DNA of 64,000 nt from Alcanivorax sp. 24 (GCF_004360225.1 NZ_SNUA01000010.1:115467-179466), one strand, 5' to 3'. Counted from the stretch's first letter, positions 1 through 8,844 are shown. The notes: generated from the letters alone by a model not told the origin. Numbers and translations: made by a program.

Positions 1-754
1 TGACGAACGCGAAGGGGTAAATCCACAGGTAACCCTGATTGCCTTGCTCAGAGACGGCGGTAAGGAACTCTTCCTCGGTCTCTTCAAGGTCGGCTGGAGT
101 GGAACGGTAGCTGTAACGGGCCGTGCCATTAACGGAGCGCTGCCAAAGGTAACCGGCATTGCCGCTGCCATCCGTGATCGGTCCCAGGAGCAGGTAACCG
201 TCCTCTCCTTCCTCATTGGCCGCGTCAATGAGTGCCGAGGCGCTGGTTGCAAGACCCGGCGTCACCTTGGTTTCGTAAGTGGCACTGGTGCCCTGCTGGC
301 GCATGTAAACGGTTTGAATGGTCGTGTCGCCATGCAGGCTGATGTAAGGAGCGTTCAGGGAGAAACCCTCTTGCCCTTGAGCATTGGCCTCGGCCACCAA
401 CTGATCCAGCGTGGGTTGTTGCGGACTGATCCGGTACTCATGGGTGGCATCCTGTTGGCGGCCGAACAGCAGCCCCCCCACATCCACGTCGGAACCAAAT
501 TTCACTGGCCCCAGGAAAACATAGCCTTCGGCGCCCATATTGATGAATTGCGTTTCGCTGAACTGGGTTCCAGGCAGAAATTCATAGTGGTATGTGCTGG
601 CGTCGCCATCGCCACCGCCGTCACCATCTCCCCCACCGTTGTCCCCTCCACCGTTATTGTCGCCGCCACCGCTGCTTCCGCCTCCGCCACCACAGGCGAC
701 CAGGGTGATGGAAAACAACGAAACGAAAAGGAATGTAAAGGTACGTTTGAACAT
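1..754 (-). CDS. Repeat-containing glycine-rich lipoprotein (3' end outside window)
   Basis: The frame starts with ATG at 754 and is still open at base 1, so the C-terminus is missing. A signal peptide of about 20 residues ends in the lipobox LVAC, followed by a Gly/Ser/Asp-rich linker (GGGGGSSGGGDNNGGG), which predicts an outer-membrane-anchored lipoprotein. From about residue 55 the protein is built of units of roughly 55 residues, each ending in a variant of (E/Q)Gx(E/D/Q)G(Y/F) and containing a Tyr-x-Tyr strand. At least three units are visible. The pattern recalls the short DUF4177-type fold (Y-E-Y strand, helix, then EGW), but that is my impression only. The gene lies downstream of the small exported protein on the same strand. 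Function unknown. Confidence 0.75.
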   Translation of the reverse strand, partial: MFKRTFTFLFVSLFSITLVACGGGGGSSGGGDNNGGGDNGGGDGDGGGDGDASTYHYEFLPGTQFSETQFINMGAEGYVFLGPVKFGSDVDVGGLLFGRQQDATHEYRISPQQPTLDQLVAEANAQGQEGFSLNAPYISLHGDTTIQTVYMRQQGTSATYETKVTPGLATSASALIDAANEEGEDGYLLLGPITDGSGNAGYLWQRSVNGTARYSYRSTPADLEETEEEFLTAVSEQGNQGYLWIYPFAFV

Positions 755-898
755 AACAGCATCCTTGTTCATGCATCGTGTTGGGCACCCCCTGTCGTCA
801 AACCAGGGGCGCCAGGTAAAGAATCAGTAATCAACGATGCTCCCCGATCCGGCGCTCCCGGGAGGGTCGGTCGAATAGCGATTTGCCGGATTTGGCAA

Positions 899-1153
899 TC
901 AGTCGTCGTTCTTGCCGATGGAAGTCATGTCATCCTTTGTGTCCTGGACCGCCTGGCCGGTGTCCTGCACGGATTTAACCGTGCCGTTCACGGCGTTGGT
1001 GGCCTTGTCGGAAGTTTCCTGCACCTTGTTGATGGCGTTGGAGGTCTTGTCCAGGGCGTCATTCATCTTGTCGAGGAAGCCGGCCTGGGCGTTCACGGAG
1101 AAAGCCAGTGCGCAGGCGGCGGAGGAGGCGATGAGCAGGGGTTTAAGTGTCAT
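899..1153 (-). CDS. Small exported coiled-coil protein, 84 aa
   Basis: The chosen ATG at 1153 is preceded by a GGAG ribosome-binding site seven bases away. An upstream in-frame ATG at 1237 would bury the signal peptide and is less likely. The first 25 residues form a typical Sec signal ending near VNAQAG. The mature part is about 60 residues of charged, Ala/Thr/Asp/Lys-rich helix with heptad-like spacing (ALDKTSNAINKVQETSDKAT), so a periplasmic coiled coil is expected. No catalytic motif is present and I do not recognise a named family. Confidence 0.7.
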   Translation of the reverse strand: MTLKPLLIASSAACALAFSVNAQAGFLDKMNDALDKTSNAINKVQETSDKATNAVNGTVKSVQDTGQAVQDTKDDMTSIGKNDD

Positions 1154-1326
1154 TGTCGGTCTCCGTACGGTTAACCGTTGTTCATGGAAGAGGCCCGGAA
1201 TGGTCGCGCCCTCCGGACAATTGGCAAAAGTAGTCACCGACGTGGAGAACCCATACCGACTCCGACGTCGGGTGTCGTAAAATAGGGGACAATAATGCCG
1301 GAGTGCATAGCCATGGCTCTTGGGAG

Positions 1327-1352
1327 GGGAACACGGGTATCGATGTGTTCCC
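1327..1352. promoter_or_regulatory. 8-bp inverted repeat upstream of two-component operon
   Basis: GGGAACAC at 1327-1334 is the exact reverse complement of GTGTTCCC at 1345-1352, with ten bases between. It has the shape of an operator for a dimeric regulator. No T-run follows, so a terminator is unlikely. The regulator is unknown. Confidence 0.35.
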
Positions 1353-1418
1353 GGCGCAGCTTCCGGAGTGTTGTCACCCGGTTAAATGAAAGTTATCGCC
1401 GGTGCCCGGTCTGAACCA

Positions 1419-1434
1419 CCCTACCGTGGTAGGG
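1419..1434. promoter_or_regulatory. Palindrome CCCTAC-CGTG-GTAGGG before response regulator
   Basis: A 6-bp perfect stem with a four-base loop is followed by TTTT at 1435-1438. It lies about 40 bases before the preferred start of the response regulator. It could be a short intrinsic terminator or attenuator, or a symmetric operator for the LuxR-type regulator itself (autoregulation). The near-complete symmetry favours an operator; the T-run favours a terminator. The sequence alone does not decide. Confidence 0.4.
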
Positions 1435-1472
1435 TTTTCAGCCGTCGCCAACGACCTAGGATGGAATGGCGA

Positions 1473-2165
1473 ATGAATGAGGAAGCGGGGCTTCACGGGA
1501 AACCGGAAGAAAGGAAGGGAAACGCTGAGTATGCCCTGGTGGTGGACGACCATCCTTTGGTAGTACGCGGTGTGGTGGAGTACCTGGTGTCACACTGCGG
1601 TTACCGTTCAGTGCACAGCGTTGCGGATGGTGACGCCTGCATGGCATTTATCACCGATAACGGAGCGCCCAACCTGGTCATTATCGATTTCTGGCTTGCC
1701 GATGGTGCCGCGCCGCCGTTGGTGAAGGCCTTGTCCGATCATTGCCCCTCAACCCGTCTGCTGGTCATGAGCGGTGATGATGGCGTTGGTATCGACGCCC
1801 AGGCACGGGACGCCGGTGCCCACGGCTTTATTCATAAGAATGAATCACCGGAGACGTTTGCCCGGGCGGTGGCGGCTTTGCGCCGGGGGAAAACCTGGTT
1901 CGCGGATGCCGACCCGGCGTCGGCGGCAATACTCCGGTCCCGCCGGGAACTGCTGATCAGCCCGGCGGATCTGGGATTGACCCGGCGCCAGGGCGAGGTA
2001 TTGGCGATGATGCTTAAAGGGTTGCCGAATAAACGGATCGCCACCGCTCTCAACGTCACGGAGCAGACGGTGAAGGAACACGTGTCGTCCATCCTGCAGA
2101 AACTCGGCGCCAGTAATCGGGTGGAAGTGATCGCGTTACTGCACGGGCGGCGCCTGCGGCTATGA
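1473..2165 (+). CDS. LuxR/NarL-family response regulator
   Basis: An N-terminal receiver domain has the acidic pair in VVDDHPLV (about residues 24-25), the phospho-acceptor Asp72 in VIIDFW and the conserved Lys in FIHKNES. The C-terminal domain is a LuxR-type helix-turn-helix (LTRRQGEVLAMMLKGLPNKR, then TEQTVKEHVSSILQKLGASN). This is the FixJ/NarL layout, a phosphorylation-controlled transcription factor. I prefer the ATG at 1473; an ATG at 1461 or 1386 is possible. The stop overlaps the start of the histidine kinase (ATGA), so the two are co-translated and are presumably a cognate pair. Targets are unknown. Confidence 0.88.
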   Translation: MNEEAGLHGKPEERKGNAEYALVVDDHPLVVRGVVEYLVSHCGYRSVHSVADGDACMAFITDNGAPNLVIIDFWLADGAAPPLVKALSDHCPSTRLLVMSGDDGVGIDAQARDAGAHGFIHKNESPETFARAVAALRRGKTWFADADPASAAILRSRRELLISPADLGLTRRQGEVLAMMLKGLPNKRIATALNVTEQTVKEHVSSILQKLGASNRVEVIALLHGRRLRL

Positions 2166-4000
2166 ACTCTCCCCCTGCCAGAGGTAACGCCGCGGCGCCC
2201 GCCATGGCCGATCTGAGCGCCGATGGTCGCGCCCGCTTGTTGGACATTACTCGTGTCAGGCTGTTTTATAGCGCTTCGGTAACGCCATTCGCGGGCATGG
2301 CCTTCATCGTCTGGTTTTATCTTCAGGGGCAGGATATTTCCTGGTTGCTCGTGGAACTGGCCGCGTACCTGCTGGGCGTCTGGCGGCTGTTCGTTCTGCG
2401 CCGGCGTTACCTGGCGGACAGGGCGTCCCTCGATAGTGAGACGGTGCTTGAAAAATGGCTGCCGATCGTCAAGCGCATCGCCGTTCTGCATGGTTTTGGA
2501 CTGGCCCTGGTCGTGTTTCTGACGGCGGGCAAGGTGACGTTCGAGTTTGCCGCCGTGCTGCACATTACCTACGCGGGTACCATCGCCGCCAACGCAACAC
2601 ATCAGACCCCGGTGTGGGGTGTGTTTCTGCGCTTTTTCCTGTGTTGCTGGGGGCCGGTGGTTTTAATGATGCCCTGGACGGTTCCCGAGCATTGGCATTT
2701 CGTGTTGCTGATGGGGGTATTGTTCGGCGTTGCCATGTATCGCCATGGCATTACCTCCCACCGCTTCTTTGTGCAGCAAATGAAACTGGAAGAGGACAGT
2801 GCTGCTTTGGCTAAACGTTTCCGTGCCGCCAAGGAAGAAGCGGAGCAGGCCCTGCAGGACAAGAACCGGTTTCTGACCACCGCCAGTCATGATCTGCGCC
2901 AACCGGTGCATGCCATGGGTTTTTTGATTCAGGCCATCGCCCACCGTAATCGTGATGAAACGCTGAATGGCCCGTTGCGGGATTTGCAGCAGAGCGTGCG
3001 TTCGGTGGACCTGATGTTCAACTCGTTGCTGGATCTTTCCAAGATGGAAGCCGGTGCGGTGATCGCGCAGCGCACCCCGGTGCTGTTGGACGCGATCATC
3101 GAGGATGTGGCGACTATGTTTCGCGAGGAAGCCAACAGTCGTGGTCTGGATTTGCGTATCCGTATCGCCCGGCGGGAGGCGGTGGTTCTGGGGGACGCCA
3201 GCCTGATTCGCCGTTGCTTGATCAACCTCACTCACAATGCTCTGCGGTATACCCCCCATGGCGGTGTCCTGCTGTCGGTACGCCGCCGTCGGGGAAGCTG
3301 GCTGCTGGAAGTCTGGGATACCGGAATCGGAGTGGCGCTGGAAGAACAGAAAAATATTTATACTCCGTTTTACCGCAATGCTTATTCCTGGGGGATCGAC
3401 AGTGCCGGCCATGGCCTCGGGCTGGCGATGGTGGCTCGCAGCGCCAAGATCATGGAGGCCGGCTATGGTCTGGACTCGGTGGAAGGGCGTGGCTCCCGGT
3501 TCTGGTTATCATTGCCGGCCATGAAACACTTGAAAACCGGTCACACAGGCTCGAATAACGCCACGACTATGTCGTTGACCCGGCTGGTGCCGCTGAGTGG
3601 GAGCTGTCTGGTCATCGATGATGATCCTCTGGTGGCCAAGGCCTGGCAAAGTTTGATGGAAGCCTGGGGAGTGGAGGTCCATTGCGCCGCTTCCGGTGCC
3701 GAGGCATTTGAGGTGTTACGGGGAGGGTTTCAGCCTCAGGCGATTCTTTGCGACCAAAGGCTGCGCTCCGGGGAGAGTGGCTTTGAAGTCTTCCAGGCGC
3801 TGTTGGAGGCGTGCCCGGAGTCCGGTGGTGCGATGGTCAGCGGTGAATTTCATTCCCCTGTACTGGAGCAGGCGGAACGGGACGGTTATCTGGTGTTGCG
3901 TAAACCTTTGCAGCCGCCACAACTGCACGCGGTATTGTCACAATGGCTGGAACCGACGGAGGCGGCCGCCGAAAGTGATCGCTCCGGGTCAGCCGGATAG
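2162..4000 (+). CDS. Hybrid sensor histidine kinase/response regulator, membrane-bound
   Basis: This 612-residue protein starts with about six membrane segments (residues 30-190) with little periplasmic sequence, then a short coiled linker. A HisKA domain follows with phospho-acceptor His243 in ASHDLRQPVHAM, then an ATPase domain with N-box NALRYTP, G1 DTGIGV and G2 GHGLGLAM. The C-terminal receiver has acidic residues in VIDDDPLV, phospho-acceptor Asp531 in ILCDQRL and Lys in LRKPLQ. It is therefore able to run a His-Asp relay, probably ending on the LuxR-type regulator encoded just upstream. The membrane sensor has no ligand-binding motif I recognise. The 3' end overlaps the convergent neighbour by 12 bp. 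Confidence 0.88.
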   Translation: MNSPPARGNAAAPAMADLSADGRARLLDITRVRLFYSASVTPFAGMAFIVWFYLQGQDISWLLVELAAYLLGVWRLFVLRRRYLADRASLDSETVLEKWLPIVKRIAVLHGFGLALVVFLTAGKVTFEFAAVLHITYAGTIAANATHQTPVWGVFLRFFLCCWGPVVLMMPWTVPEHWHFVLLMGVLFGVAMYRHGITSHRFFVQQMKLEEDSAALAKRFRAAKEEAEQALQDKNRFLTTASHDLRQPVHAMGFLIQAIAHRNRDETLNGPLRDLQQSVRSVDLMFNSLLDLSKMEAGAVIAQRTPVLLDAIIEDVATMFREEANSRGLDLRIRIARREAVVLGDASLIRRCLINLTHNALRYTPHGGVLLSVRRRRGSWLLEVWDTGIGVALEEQKNIYTPFYRNAYSWGIDSAGHGLGLAMVARSAKIMEAGYGLDSVEGRGSRFWLSLPAMKHLKTGHTGSNNATTMSLTRLVPLSGSCLVIDDDPLVAKAWQSLMEAWGVEVHCAASGAEAFEVLRGGFQPQAILCDQRLRSGESGFEVFQALLEACPESGGAMVSGEFHSPVLEQAERDGYLVLRKPLQPPQLHAVLSQWLEPTEAAAESDRSGSAG

Positions 4001-4837
4001 AGCCACCACACGATGATTGAGCCGGGTGATTTGCCGTGCCATGTCGGTCATCAGCCTTTGAATCAGAGTGGGATGAGCCCGGATCAGCTGATGGAACTGG
4101 CTGCCGGGCACCCGCACCGCGGAACAGCGTGTCCGCGCCCTCACCGTGGCGCTGCGTGGGGCGCCGGTTAGCACGGCAATGGCGCCCAGCACCTCACCCT
4201 CGCCGACCTGGCCGACGGCCACCTCATCCACCAGTACATCCGCTTCGCCTTCGAATAAATGATAGACATCGGTTGCGTATTCTCCCTGACGGATCAGTAT
4301 TTCACCGGGCTGAAAGTAGACAAAGGCGGAGTGAGCGTGATGATCCTCGCCGGCCCTGGCCGCCAGCATGTGCAACAGCAAGCGCTCCCTCTGGTTCCGC
4401 AGGTGCTCCCATAGAGCAGTGAGATGAGGCTCTTTTCGCACTCTCTGAAGCACAATTTTCCACGGATAGGCGGCCAGCAGCACGGCGCTATCCGCCTTGT
4501 AGCTCAGTTCCGTATACTGTGGCAGTACATCCCCTTCATCACACAGAAACAGGGGGCTTTCGCCGTGACGGGCCACCACCATGCCGCCCCGTACCACGTG
4601 CAGACAGTCTTCGTGGAGCGGTAGCCTGTCCGCCGGCGGCTGTGGGCGAGAGATGGCCAGGTCCGCCAGAGCCACGGTCAGTTCACTGCCCAGTCGCTTG
4701 TAGTCCCGTGCCAGCGCGGCAAAGCCGGGGAGAGGGTCGCCAAGTGTCATCATGGTGTTTTGTCGTCCGCGGTAGCCGAAAAGTAAGGTGGCGTTGACCA
4801 AGCAGGGGTCGTGCCATTCCCGGGCGTCTTTAATCAT
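3989..4837 (-). CDS. Cyclic-nucleotide-binding-domain protein without HTH
   Basis: The C-terminal 120 residues form a CAP-like cNMP-binding fold: FQPGEILIRQGEYATDVYHL, then EGEVLGAIAVLTGAPRSATV, which resembles the phosphate-binding cassette. The protein ends soon after this domain, with no helix-turn-helix, so it is unlikely to be a classical Crp/Fnr transcription factor. The N-terminal 160 residues contain a weaker, partly similar beta-rich segment (LPLHEDCLHVVRGGMVVARHG) that may be a degenerate second copy. The start is uncertain: ATG 4837 has its Shine-Dalgarno too close, and ATGs at 4756 and 4753 lack a clear one. It converges on the kinase gene and could be a signalling partner, which is inference. 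Confidence 0.75.
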   Translation of the reverse strand: MIKDAREWHDPCLVNATLLFGYRGRQNTMMTLGDPLPGFAALARDYKRLGSELTVALADLAISRPQPPADRLPLHEDCLHVVRGGMVVARHGESPLFLCDEGDVLPQYTELSYKADSAVLLAAYPWKIVLQRVRKEPHLTALWEHLRNQRERLLLHMLAARAGEDHHAHSAFVYFQPGEILIRQGEYATDVYHLFEGEADVLVDEVAVGQVGEGEVLGAIAVLTGAPRSATVRARTRCSAVRVPGSQFHQLIRAHPTLIQRLMTDMARQITRLNHRVVALSG

Positions 4838-4871
4838 CGCCTCTGGGCGCTATGGATAGACGTGAACACAG

Positions 4872-4885
4872 GCACAATACTGTGC
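4872..4885. promoter_or_regulatory. Small inverted repeat GCACA-ATAC-TGTGC
   Basis: A 5-bp perfect dyad lies in the short gap between the divergent cNMP-domain gene and the small membrane-protein gene, 32 bases before the GTG start of the latter. It could be an operator serving one or both. Dyads this short also arise by chance. Confidence 0.25.
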
Positions 4886-4916
4886 AAAGTGACAAAAAAA
4901 GTCAGGGAGGAGTACC

Positions 4917-5189
4917 GTGGGATACGGGATCCGCATGATGACCGTGGTGTTACTGGCCATCCTGGGCCTGCTGGGGCTGGGGTTGGTTGTAGTGGGGATG
5001 GCGACAATGGACGATTGCCCGTCCCGTTCCGATTGTCTGGCCTGGCGGATGCTGGGCGTTATCATCTGGTTGCCCACGTCACTGGCGTTGCTGGTCACCG
5101 CGCTGTGGCTTTGGCGCTGGCCCTCCTGGTGGGCGCTGACGCCACTGCTGTTGCCGTTGTTGCTGATGGTTTTCTTCGTGGCGGGCTGA
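4917..5189 (+). CDS. Small membrane protein, 90 aa
   Basis: The GTG start is set by a strong GGGAGGAG ribosome-binding site five to six bases upstream. About three hydrophobic helices cover most of the protein (VVLLAILGLLGLGLVVVGM; LGVIIWLPTSLALLVTALWL; a Leu-rich C-terminal helix). Two cysteines in DDCPSRSDCL fall in the first loop. An inner-membrane location is likely. No family recognised. It is followed by a second small membrane protein on the same strand. Confidence 0.6.
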   Translation: MGYGIRMMTVVLLAILGLLGLGLVVVGMATMDDCPSRSDCLAWRMLGVIIWLPTSLALLVTALWLWRWPSWWALTPLLLPLLLMVFFVAG

Positions 5190-5230
5190 CCCTCAGCGGC
5201 GCGGCCAAACATCTTGGGCATGAGGAACTG

Positions 5231-5449
5231 GTGAGCCGCCGTCGTTATGAAACGCTCAGTATCGCCAACGACTGCCTTATCGCTATCTGGTTTCTACTGG
5301 GCAGTATCTTCTTTCTGTATCCCAGCATGGAAACACCGGCGGCCTGGTTGTCCTTGGTAGGCAGTTTCCAGTTCCTGATCCGGCCCACGATCCGCCTGTG
5401 CGGCCATATGCATCTGCAACGTTTGCCCGGCAATCAGTGGGAAGAATGA
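5231..5449 (+). CDS. YrhK-like small membrane protein, 72 aa
   Basis: I place the start at GTG 5231, which has AGGA six bases upstream. The frame is open further upstream but without a good start. The sequence YETLSIANDCLIAIWFLLGS, then AAWLSLVGSFQFLIRPTIRL, matches the two-helix pattern of the YrhK domain as I know it (IAND...GS.FF...W....GS..FL.RP.IRL). Those proteins are inner-membrane and of unknown function. It lies 41 bp after the preceding membrane-protein gene and is probably co-transcribed. Confidence 0.6.
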   Translation: MSRRRYETLSIANDCLIAIWFLLGSIFFLYPSMETPAAWLSLVGSFQFLIRPTIRLCGHMHLQRLPGNQWEE

Positions 5450-5670
5450 GGTGGTGAGGTGTCGCGGGCCGGTGGGTAAAGAGAGAACCCGGAGGCAATA
5501 GTTTGTAACCTCATATTGTGCGGTCTTGGCATGGTCGTGGTTTTGTAGAATCGTCGGCAGAGGCTCTCCCGGGGACTGTGGGCGTGATGCCGTGTGGCCC
5601 GGCGGAAAGCGCCCTGGTCCAGTACGATGGAGCTGACGGATGGAACAGAAAACCAGGGAGCAGGGATGTG

Positions 5671-6024
5671 ATGGTGAAAACAGCACTTCTTTTCTCGGTA
5701 ATCGCGCTTCTGAGTTCGCCTGTTCAGGCCACCAGACCGCCTCCCGGGGGCGGCGCGTGGCCAGTGTGTGATCGGCTGGAAATGAGTTTCTTTATTGTGG
5801 CCTCGCTACGTTATGAGGAAGATCGGTCGCTGGAATGGGTGTTGAAGGAACTCGACAAGGAAAATACGGAGTTGCCGGAGGAGCGCGGGCTGTTCGAGAA
5901 GATGGTCCGCCGGGTTTACGAACTGCCCGCCAATCCTGAATATCTGACCGGTGAGGGCGAGGATGTGACGGCGGAGGCTTTGGTCGGTGACATCCTCGAC
6001 GAATGCGGACAAAAATTCCCGTAG
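5671..6024 (+). CDS. Small exported protein of unknown function, 117 aa
   Basis: The ATG at 5671 begins a clear signal peptide (MVKTALLFSVIALLSSPVQA) after a GGGAG-rich leader; GTG 5668 is equally possible. Upstream in-frame sequence looks non-coding. The mature part is acidic, starts with a Pro/Gly-rich stretch, and has two cysteines (VCDRLE near the start, DECGQKFP at the end) that could form a disulphide in the periplasm. No family recognised. Confidence 0.55.
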   Translation: MVKTALLFSVIALLSSPVQATRPPPGGGAWPVCDRLEMSFFIVASLRYEEDRSLEWVLKELDKENTELPEERGLFEKMVRRVYELPANPEYLTGEGEDVTAEALVGDILDECGQKFP

Positions 6025-6090
6025 TGCCCCGGAGGTGGGGTCTAAGGGCTGAAGCTCGTAAACGGAATGACCACAAAGGATGAGGATGCC

Positions 6091-8844
6091 ATGAGCCTGA
6101 ACCCCGTACCCCGCTGGCCGCTTGCTTCGATGGTGCTCATGGCACTGGCCGGAGCGCTGGCGGGTGGCGCCGTGATGGCCTTCGTGGCGATGTTACTGGG
6201 GGCCTTGAGTGGCTCCTGGATAGCGGTGGGTATTCTGTTGGCGGTATTGGGGACACTGGGAGCTCTGACCGGATTCGCCATTGTTCTTTTAGTGCTGATC
6301 CGGGACCGGGTGACGGCCAGCGAACAACGAATCCGGGCATTGCTGGCGTCCGTGGAGCAAGGATCGCCGCCCGCAGAGTCCATGGCCGAGGACAGCGCTC
6401 CGCCCCTCTCGCGACCCGCCCCTCCGCCACCAGCGCAGGTGCGGACGTCTGGTGCCACCGCCGACCCGCCTCACAGGGTAGCGGCGCCTGAGCAGGCGAT
6501 TACGCCGCCGCCCCGGGCTCCGGCCGCGCCCTCGCCATTTTTCCGCTTCTTGCGACGCGCCAGGGCCTGGCTGAAAGGAGGCAACACCATCGCCCGTGTT
6601 GGTGTTCTGGTGCTGTTCATTGGTGCCGCGCTGCTGGCCAAATACGCCGCGGAAAGCGGGCTGTTTCCCCTGGAAGTGCGGCTGGCCGCGGTGGGGCTGC
6701 TCGGAATCGGCTTGCTGGGATTGGGCTGGTGGCTGCGCGAGCGGCACCTTGGTTACGCATTGAGCCTGCAAGGCGGCGGCGTGGCCATACTGTATCTGAC
6801 CCTGTACGCCGCTTTCCGCCTGTTCGGACTGCTGCCCGCCGGTCTGGCCTTCATGTTGATGGTGGTGGTGGCGCTGGCCGCGGCGGTATTGGCGGTGGCG
6901 CAGAACGCTTTGGTGTTGGCGGTGATCGGGTTCGCCGGCGGTTTCGTGGCGCCGCTACTGACATCCAGCGGTGGGGGCAGCCACATTGCTTTGTTCAGCT
7001 ACTACACGGTTCTCAACCTGGGGGTGTTCGCGGTGGCCTGGTTCCGTGCCTGGCGGCCGCTCAATCTTGTGGGCTTTCTGTTTACTTTCGGCGTCAGTGC
7101 GCTATGGCGCGGAGGCGGCTATTCGCCGGCTGATCTGGTCAGCACCGACGGCTTTCTGATCCTGTTCTTCCTGATGTACGTGGCGGTGGCGCTGTTGTTC
7201 GCCCGGCGTCAGAACACCAGGCGAATGGATTATGTGTCCGGTACCCTGGTATTCGGTTTGCCGGTGGTGGTGTTTACACTGCATGGCTCGCTGGTGGCGG
7301 ATATTGAATACGGGCTGGCCTGGAGCGCGCTGGCGTTCGCCGTTTTCTATCTGGCGCTGGCGTTGCTTCTGTTCCGTCTGAAGGGGCAGACCTGGCGTTT
7401 GTTGGCGGAGGCGTTTGCCGCCCTGGGGGTTATTTTTGCGAGCTTGACGGTACCCCTGGCCTTGTCCGGAGGCGCCACGGCCGCGATCTGGGCCGTGGAA
7501 GGGGCCGGGCTGTTGTGGTTGGGCGCTCGCCAGAGCCGGCGTCTGGCCCGTGCCTTCGGCGTGCTGCTACAAGTGCTGGCGGCGGGGCAATTGCTTCACG
7601 CCATGCCGGACTACCTCACTCCCACCATACCGGTCTTCAATAGTTTGTTCATGGCAGCGTTCGGATTGGCCGTGGCCGGTTATTCGAGCGGCTTGTTTTT
7701 ATTCCGCCTGGGGCAGGCACGGGCCTCCTACGAGCGGGGCGCTGCCCAGGTGATGCTGGCCTGGGCCATATTCTGGGCGCTGTTCGCCGGTTTCGCCGAT
7801 ACCGGCGAATACGCTCCCGCCCATGGCGAGGCGGGTTGGCTGCTGTTGGTGCCGACCCTGATCATCATGCTGTTGGCGGTGCTGGGAAAGCGGCTGCGCT
7901 GGAACGCGAGCTATCTGGTCGCGCCCTTGCTGGGGGCGGTTTTTGTCGCCATCGCCAGCGGGTCGTTGCTGGCATTCCCTCACCCGCTGGATCGGGGCGC
8001 CTGGTGGGGATGGCCGGTTCTGTGGCTGACGTTCCACGGAACCCTGTGGTGGCGTGATCGTGAGGATGACGTGTTGCTTCCAGGTCTGACGCCCTGGTTG
8101 CATGCGCTGGGTATGTGGGCTCTGGCCCTGGTGCTGATGCCGGAGCTTGCCTGGCGTATTGACGGGGCGCTTGATGGCGTCTGGCCGGTGCTCGGTTGGG
8201 GATTGGTCCCGGCGGCGTTGTTGGTGCTGGCGGCTCGCGCACCGGAATACTGGCCCTGGCGAGGACATGCGCGGGCCTATCGTTGGCAAGGAGGCGTGCC
8301 GCTGGGGGTGGTGGCGGCGTGTTGGCTGGTCTGGGTCAACCTTGCCAGTGATGGAAACGCTGCTCCGCTGCCTTATTGGCCTCTGCTCAATCCGCTGGAT
8401 ATCAGCGTGGCCCTGGTCATGTTGTGCGGCATCGGCTGGTGGTGGGCCACGGCGGAGCGGTATCGGCTCCGTGGTGTTCCGGTGCTGGTGGCGTTGACTT
8501 TCCTGTGGTTGAGTGCCGCTCTGGTACGCGCTTTGCACCACGAGCTGGGGACGCCGTTGGACGCTGCCGGGATGGTGCAATCGACTACCGTGCAGATGGC
8601 GCTGTCCCTGTTCTGGGCCTTGCTGGGGCTGGCCGCCATGATCTCCGCTACCCGTCGTGGCTGGCGCTCCGTCTGGATTCTTGGCGTGGCGTTGCTGGGG
8701 GTTGTGGTGGTGAAACTGTTTCTCATCGATATGGCGGGCACGGAAACCCTGGCCCGTATCGTGTCCTTCCTGGGCGTGGGATTGATACTGCTGGTGGTGG
8801 GCTATTTTTCGCCGTTGCCACCTCGAGCAAAGGAGTCTGCCTGA
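6091..8844 (+). CDS. DUF2339 polytopic membrane protein
   Basis: About 917 residues. Two hydrophobic N-terminal helices are followed by a Pro/Ala-rich linker (SRPAPPPPAQVRTSG), then more than twenty predicted helices to the C-terminus. The start of the large domain (GNTIARVGVLVLFIGAALLA...) and the overall length match DUF2339, a family of giant inner-membrane proteins of unknown function. I chose ATG 6091 because GAGGA lies five bases upstream; ATG 6067 is the alternative. The stop overlaps the start of the next gene (ATGA or TGATG type), a DUF3999 protein, a recurrent pairing that suggests a joint membrane/periplasm complex (inference). Confidence 0.85.
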   Translation: MSLNPVPRWPLASMVLMALAGALAGGAVMAFVAMLLGALSGSWIAVGILLAVLGTLGALTGFAIVLLVLIRDRVTASEQRIRALLASVEQGSPPAESMAEDSAPPLSRPAPPPPAQVRTSGATADPPHRVAAPEQAITPPPRAPAAPSPFFRFLRRARAWLKGGNTIARVGVLVLFIGAALLAKYAAESGLFPLEVRLAAVGLLGIGLLGLGWWLRERHLGYALSLQGGGVAILYLTLYAAFRLFGLLPAGLAFMLMVVVALAAAVLAVAQNALVLAVIGFAGGFVAPLLTSSGGGSHIALFSYYTVLNLGVFAVAWFRAWRPLNLVGFLFTFGVSALWRGGGYSPADLVSTDGFLILFFLMYVAVALLFARRQNTRRMDYVSGTLVFGLPVVVFTLHGSLVADIEYGLAWSALAFAVFYLALALLLFRLKGQTWRLLAEAFAALGVIFASLTVPLALSGGATAAIWAVEGAGLLWLGARQSRRLARAFGVLLQVLAAGQLLHAMPDYLTPTIPVFNSLFMAAFGLAVAGYSSGLFLFRLGQARASYERGAAQVMLAWAIFWALFAGFADTGEYAPAHGEAGWLLLVPTLIIMLLAVLGKRLRWNASYLVAPLLGAVFVAIASGSLLAFPHPLDRGAWWGWPVLWLTFHGTLWWRDREDDVLLPGLTPWLHALGMWALALVLMPELAWRIDGALDGVWPVLGWGLVPAALLVLAARAPEYWPWRGHARAYRWQGGVPLGVVAACWLVWVNLASDGNAAPLPYWPLLNPLDISVALVMLCGIGWWWATAERYRLRGVPVLVALTFLWLSAALVRALHHELGTPLDAAGMVQSTTVQMALSLFWALLGLAAMISATRRGWRSVWILGVALLGVVVVKLFLIDMAGTETLARIVSFLGVGLILLVVGYFSPLPPRAKESA

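Larger units (their letters stand above)
1154..1472. other. Intergenic region, 319 bp, with two inverted repeats
   Basis: No convincing gene. It should hold the divergent promoters for the small exported protein (minus) and the two-component operon (plus). A TAAAAT -10-like hexamer lies at 1278-1283, without a matching -35 that I would trust. The palindromes at 1327-1352 and 1419-1434 are listed separately. An ATG at 1386 is in frame with the response regulator, but the extra residues (MKVIAGARSEPPYRGR) look non-coding and would run through the second palindrome. Confidence 0.5.

Noticed and set aside
789..812. CCCCTG/CAGGGG stem as a terminator for the small exported gene
   Set aside because: Six-base stem, nine-base loop, no T-run on either strand; too weak to call.
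594..830. Proline-rich open frame (PPPLSPPPLL type) on the plus strand
   Set aside because: It is the antisense reading of the glycine-rich linker of the lipoprotein.
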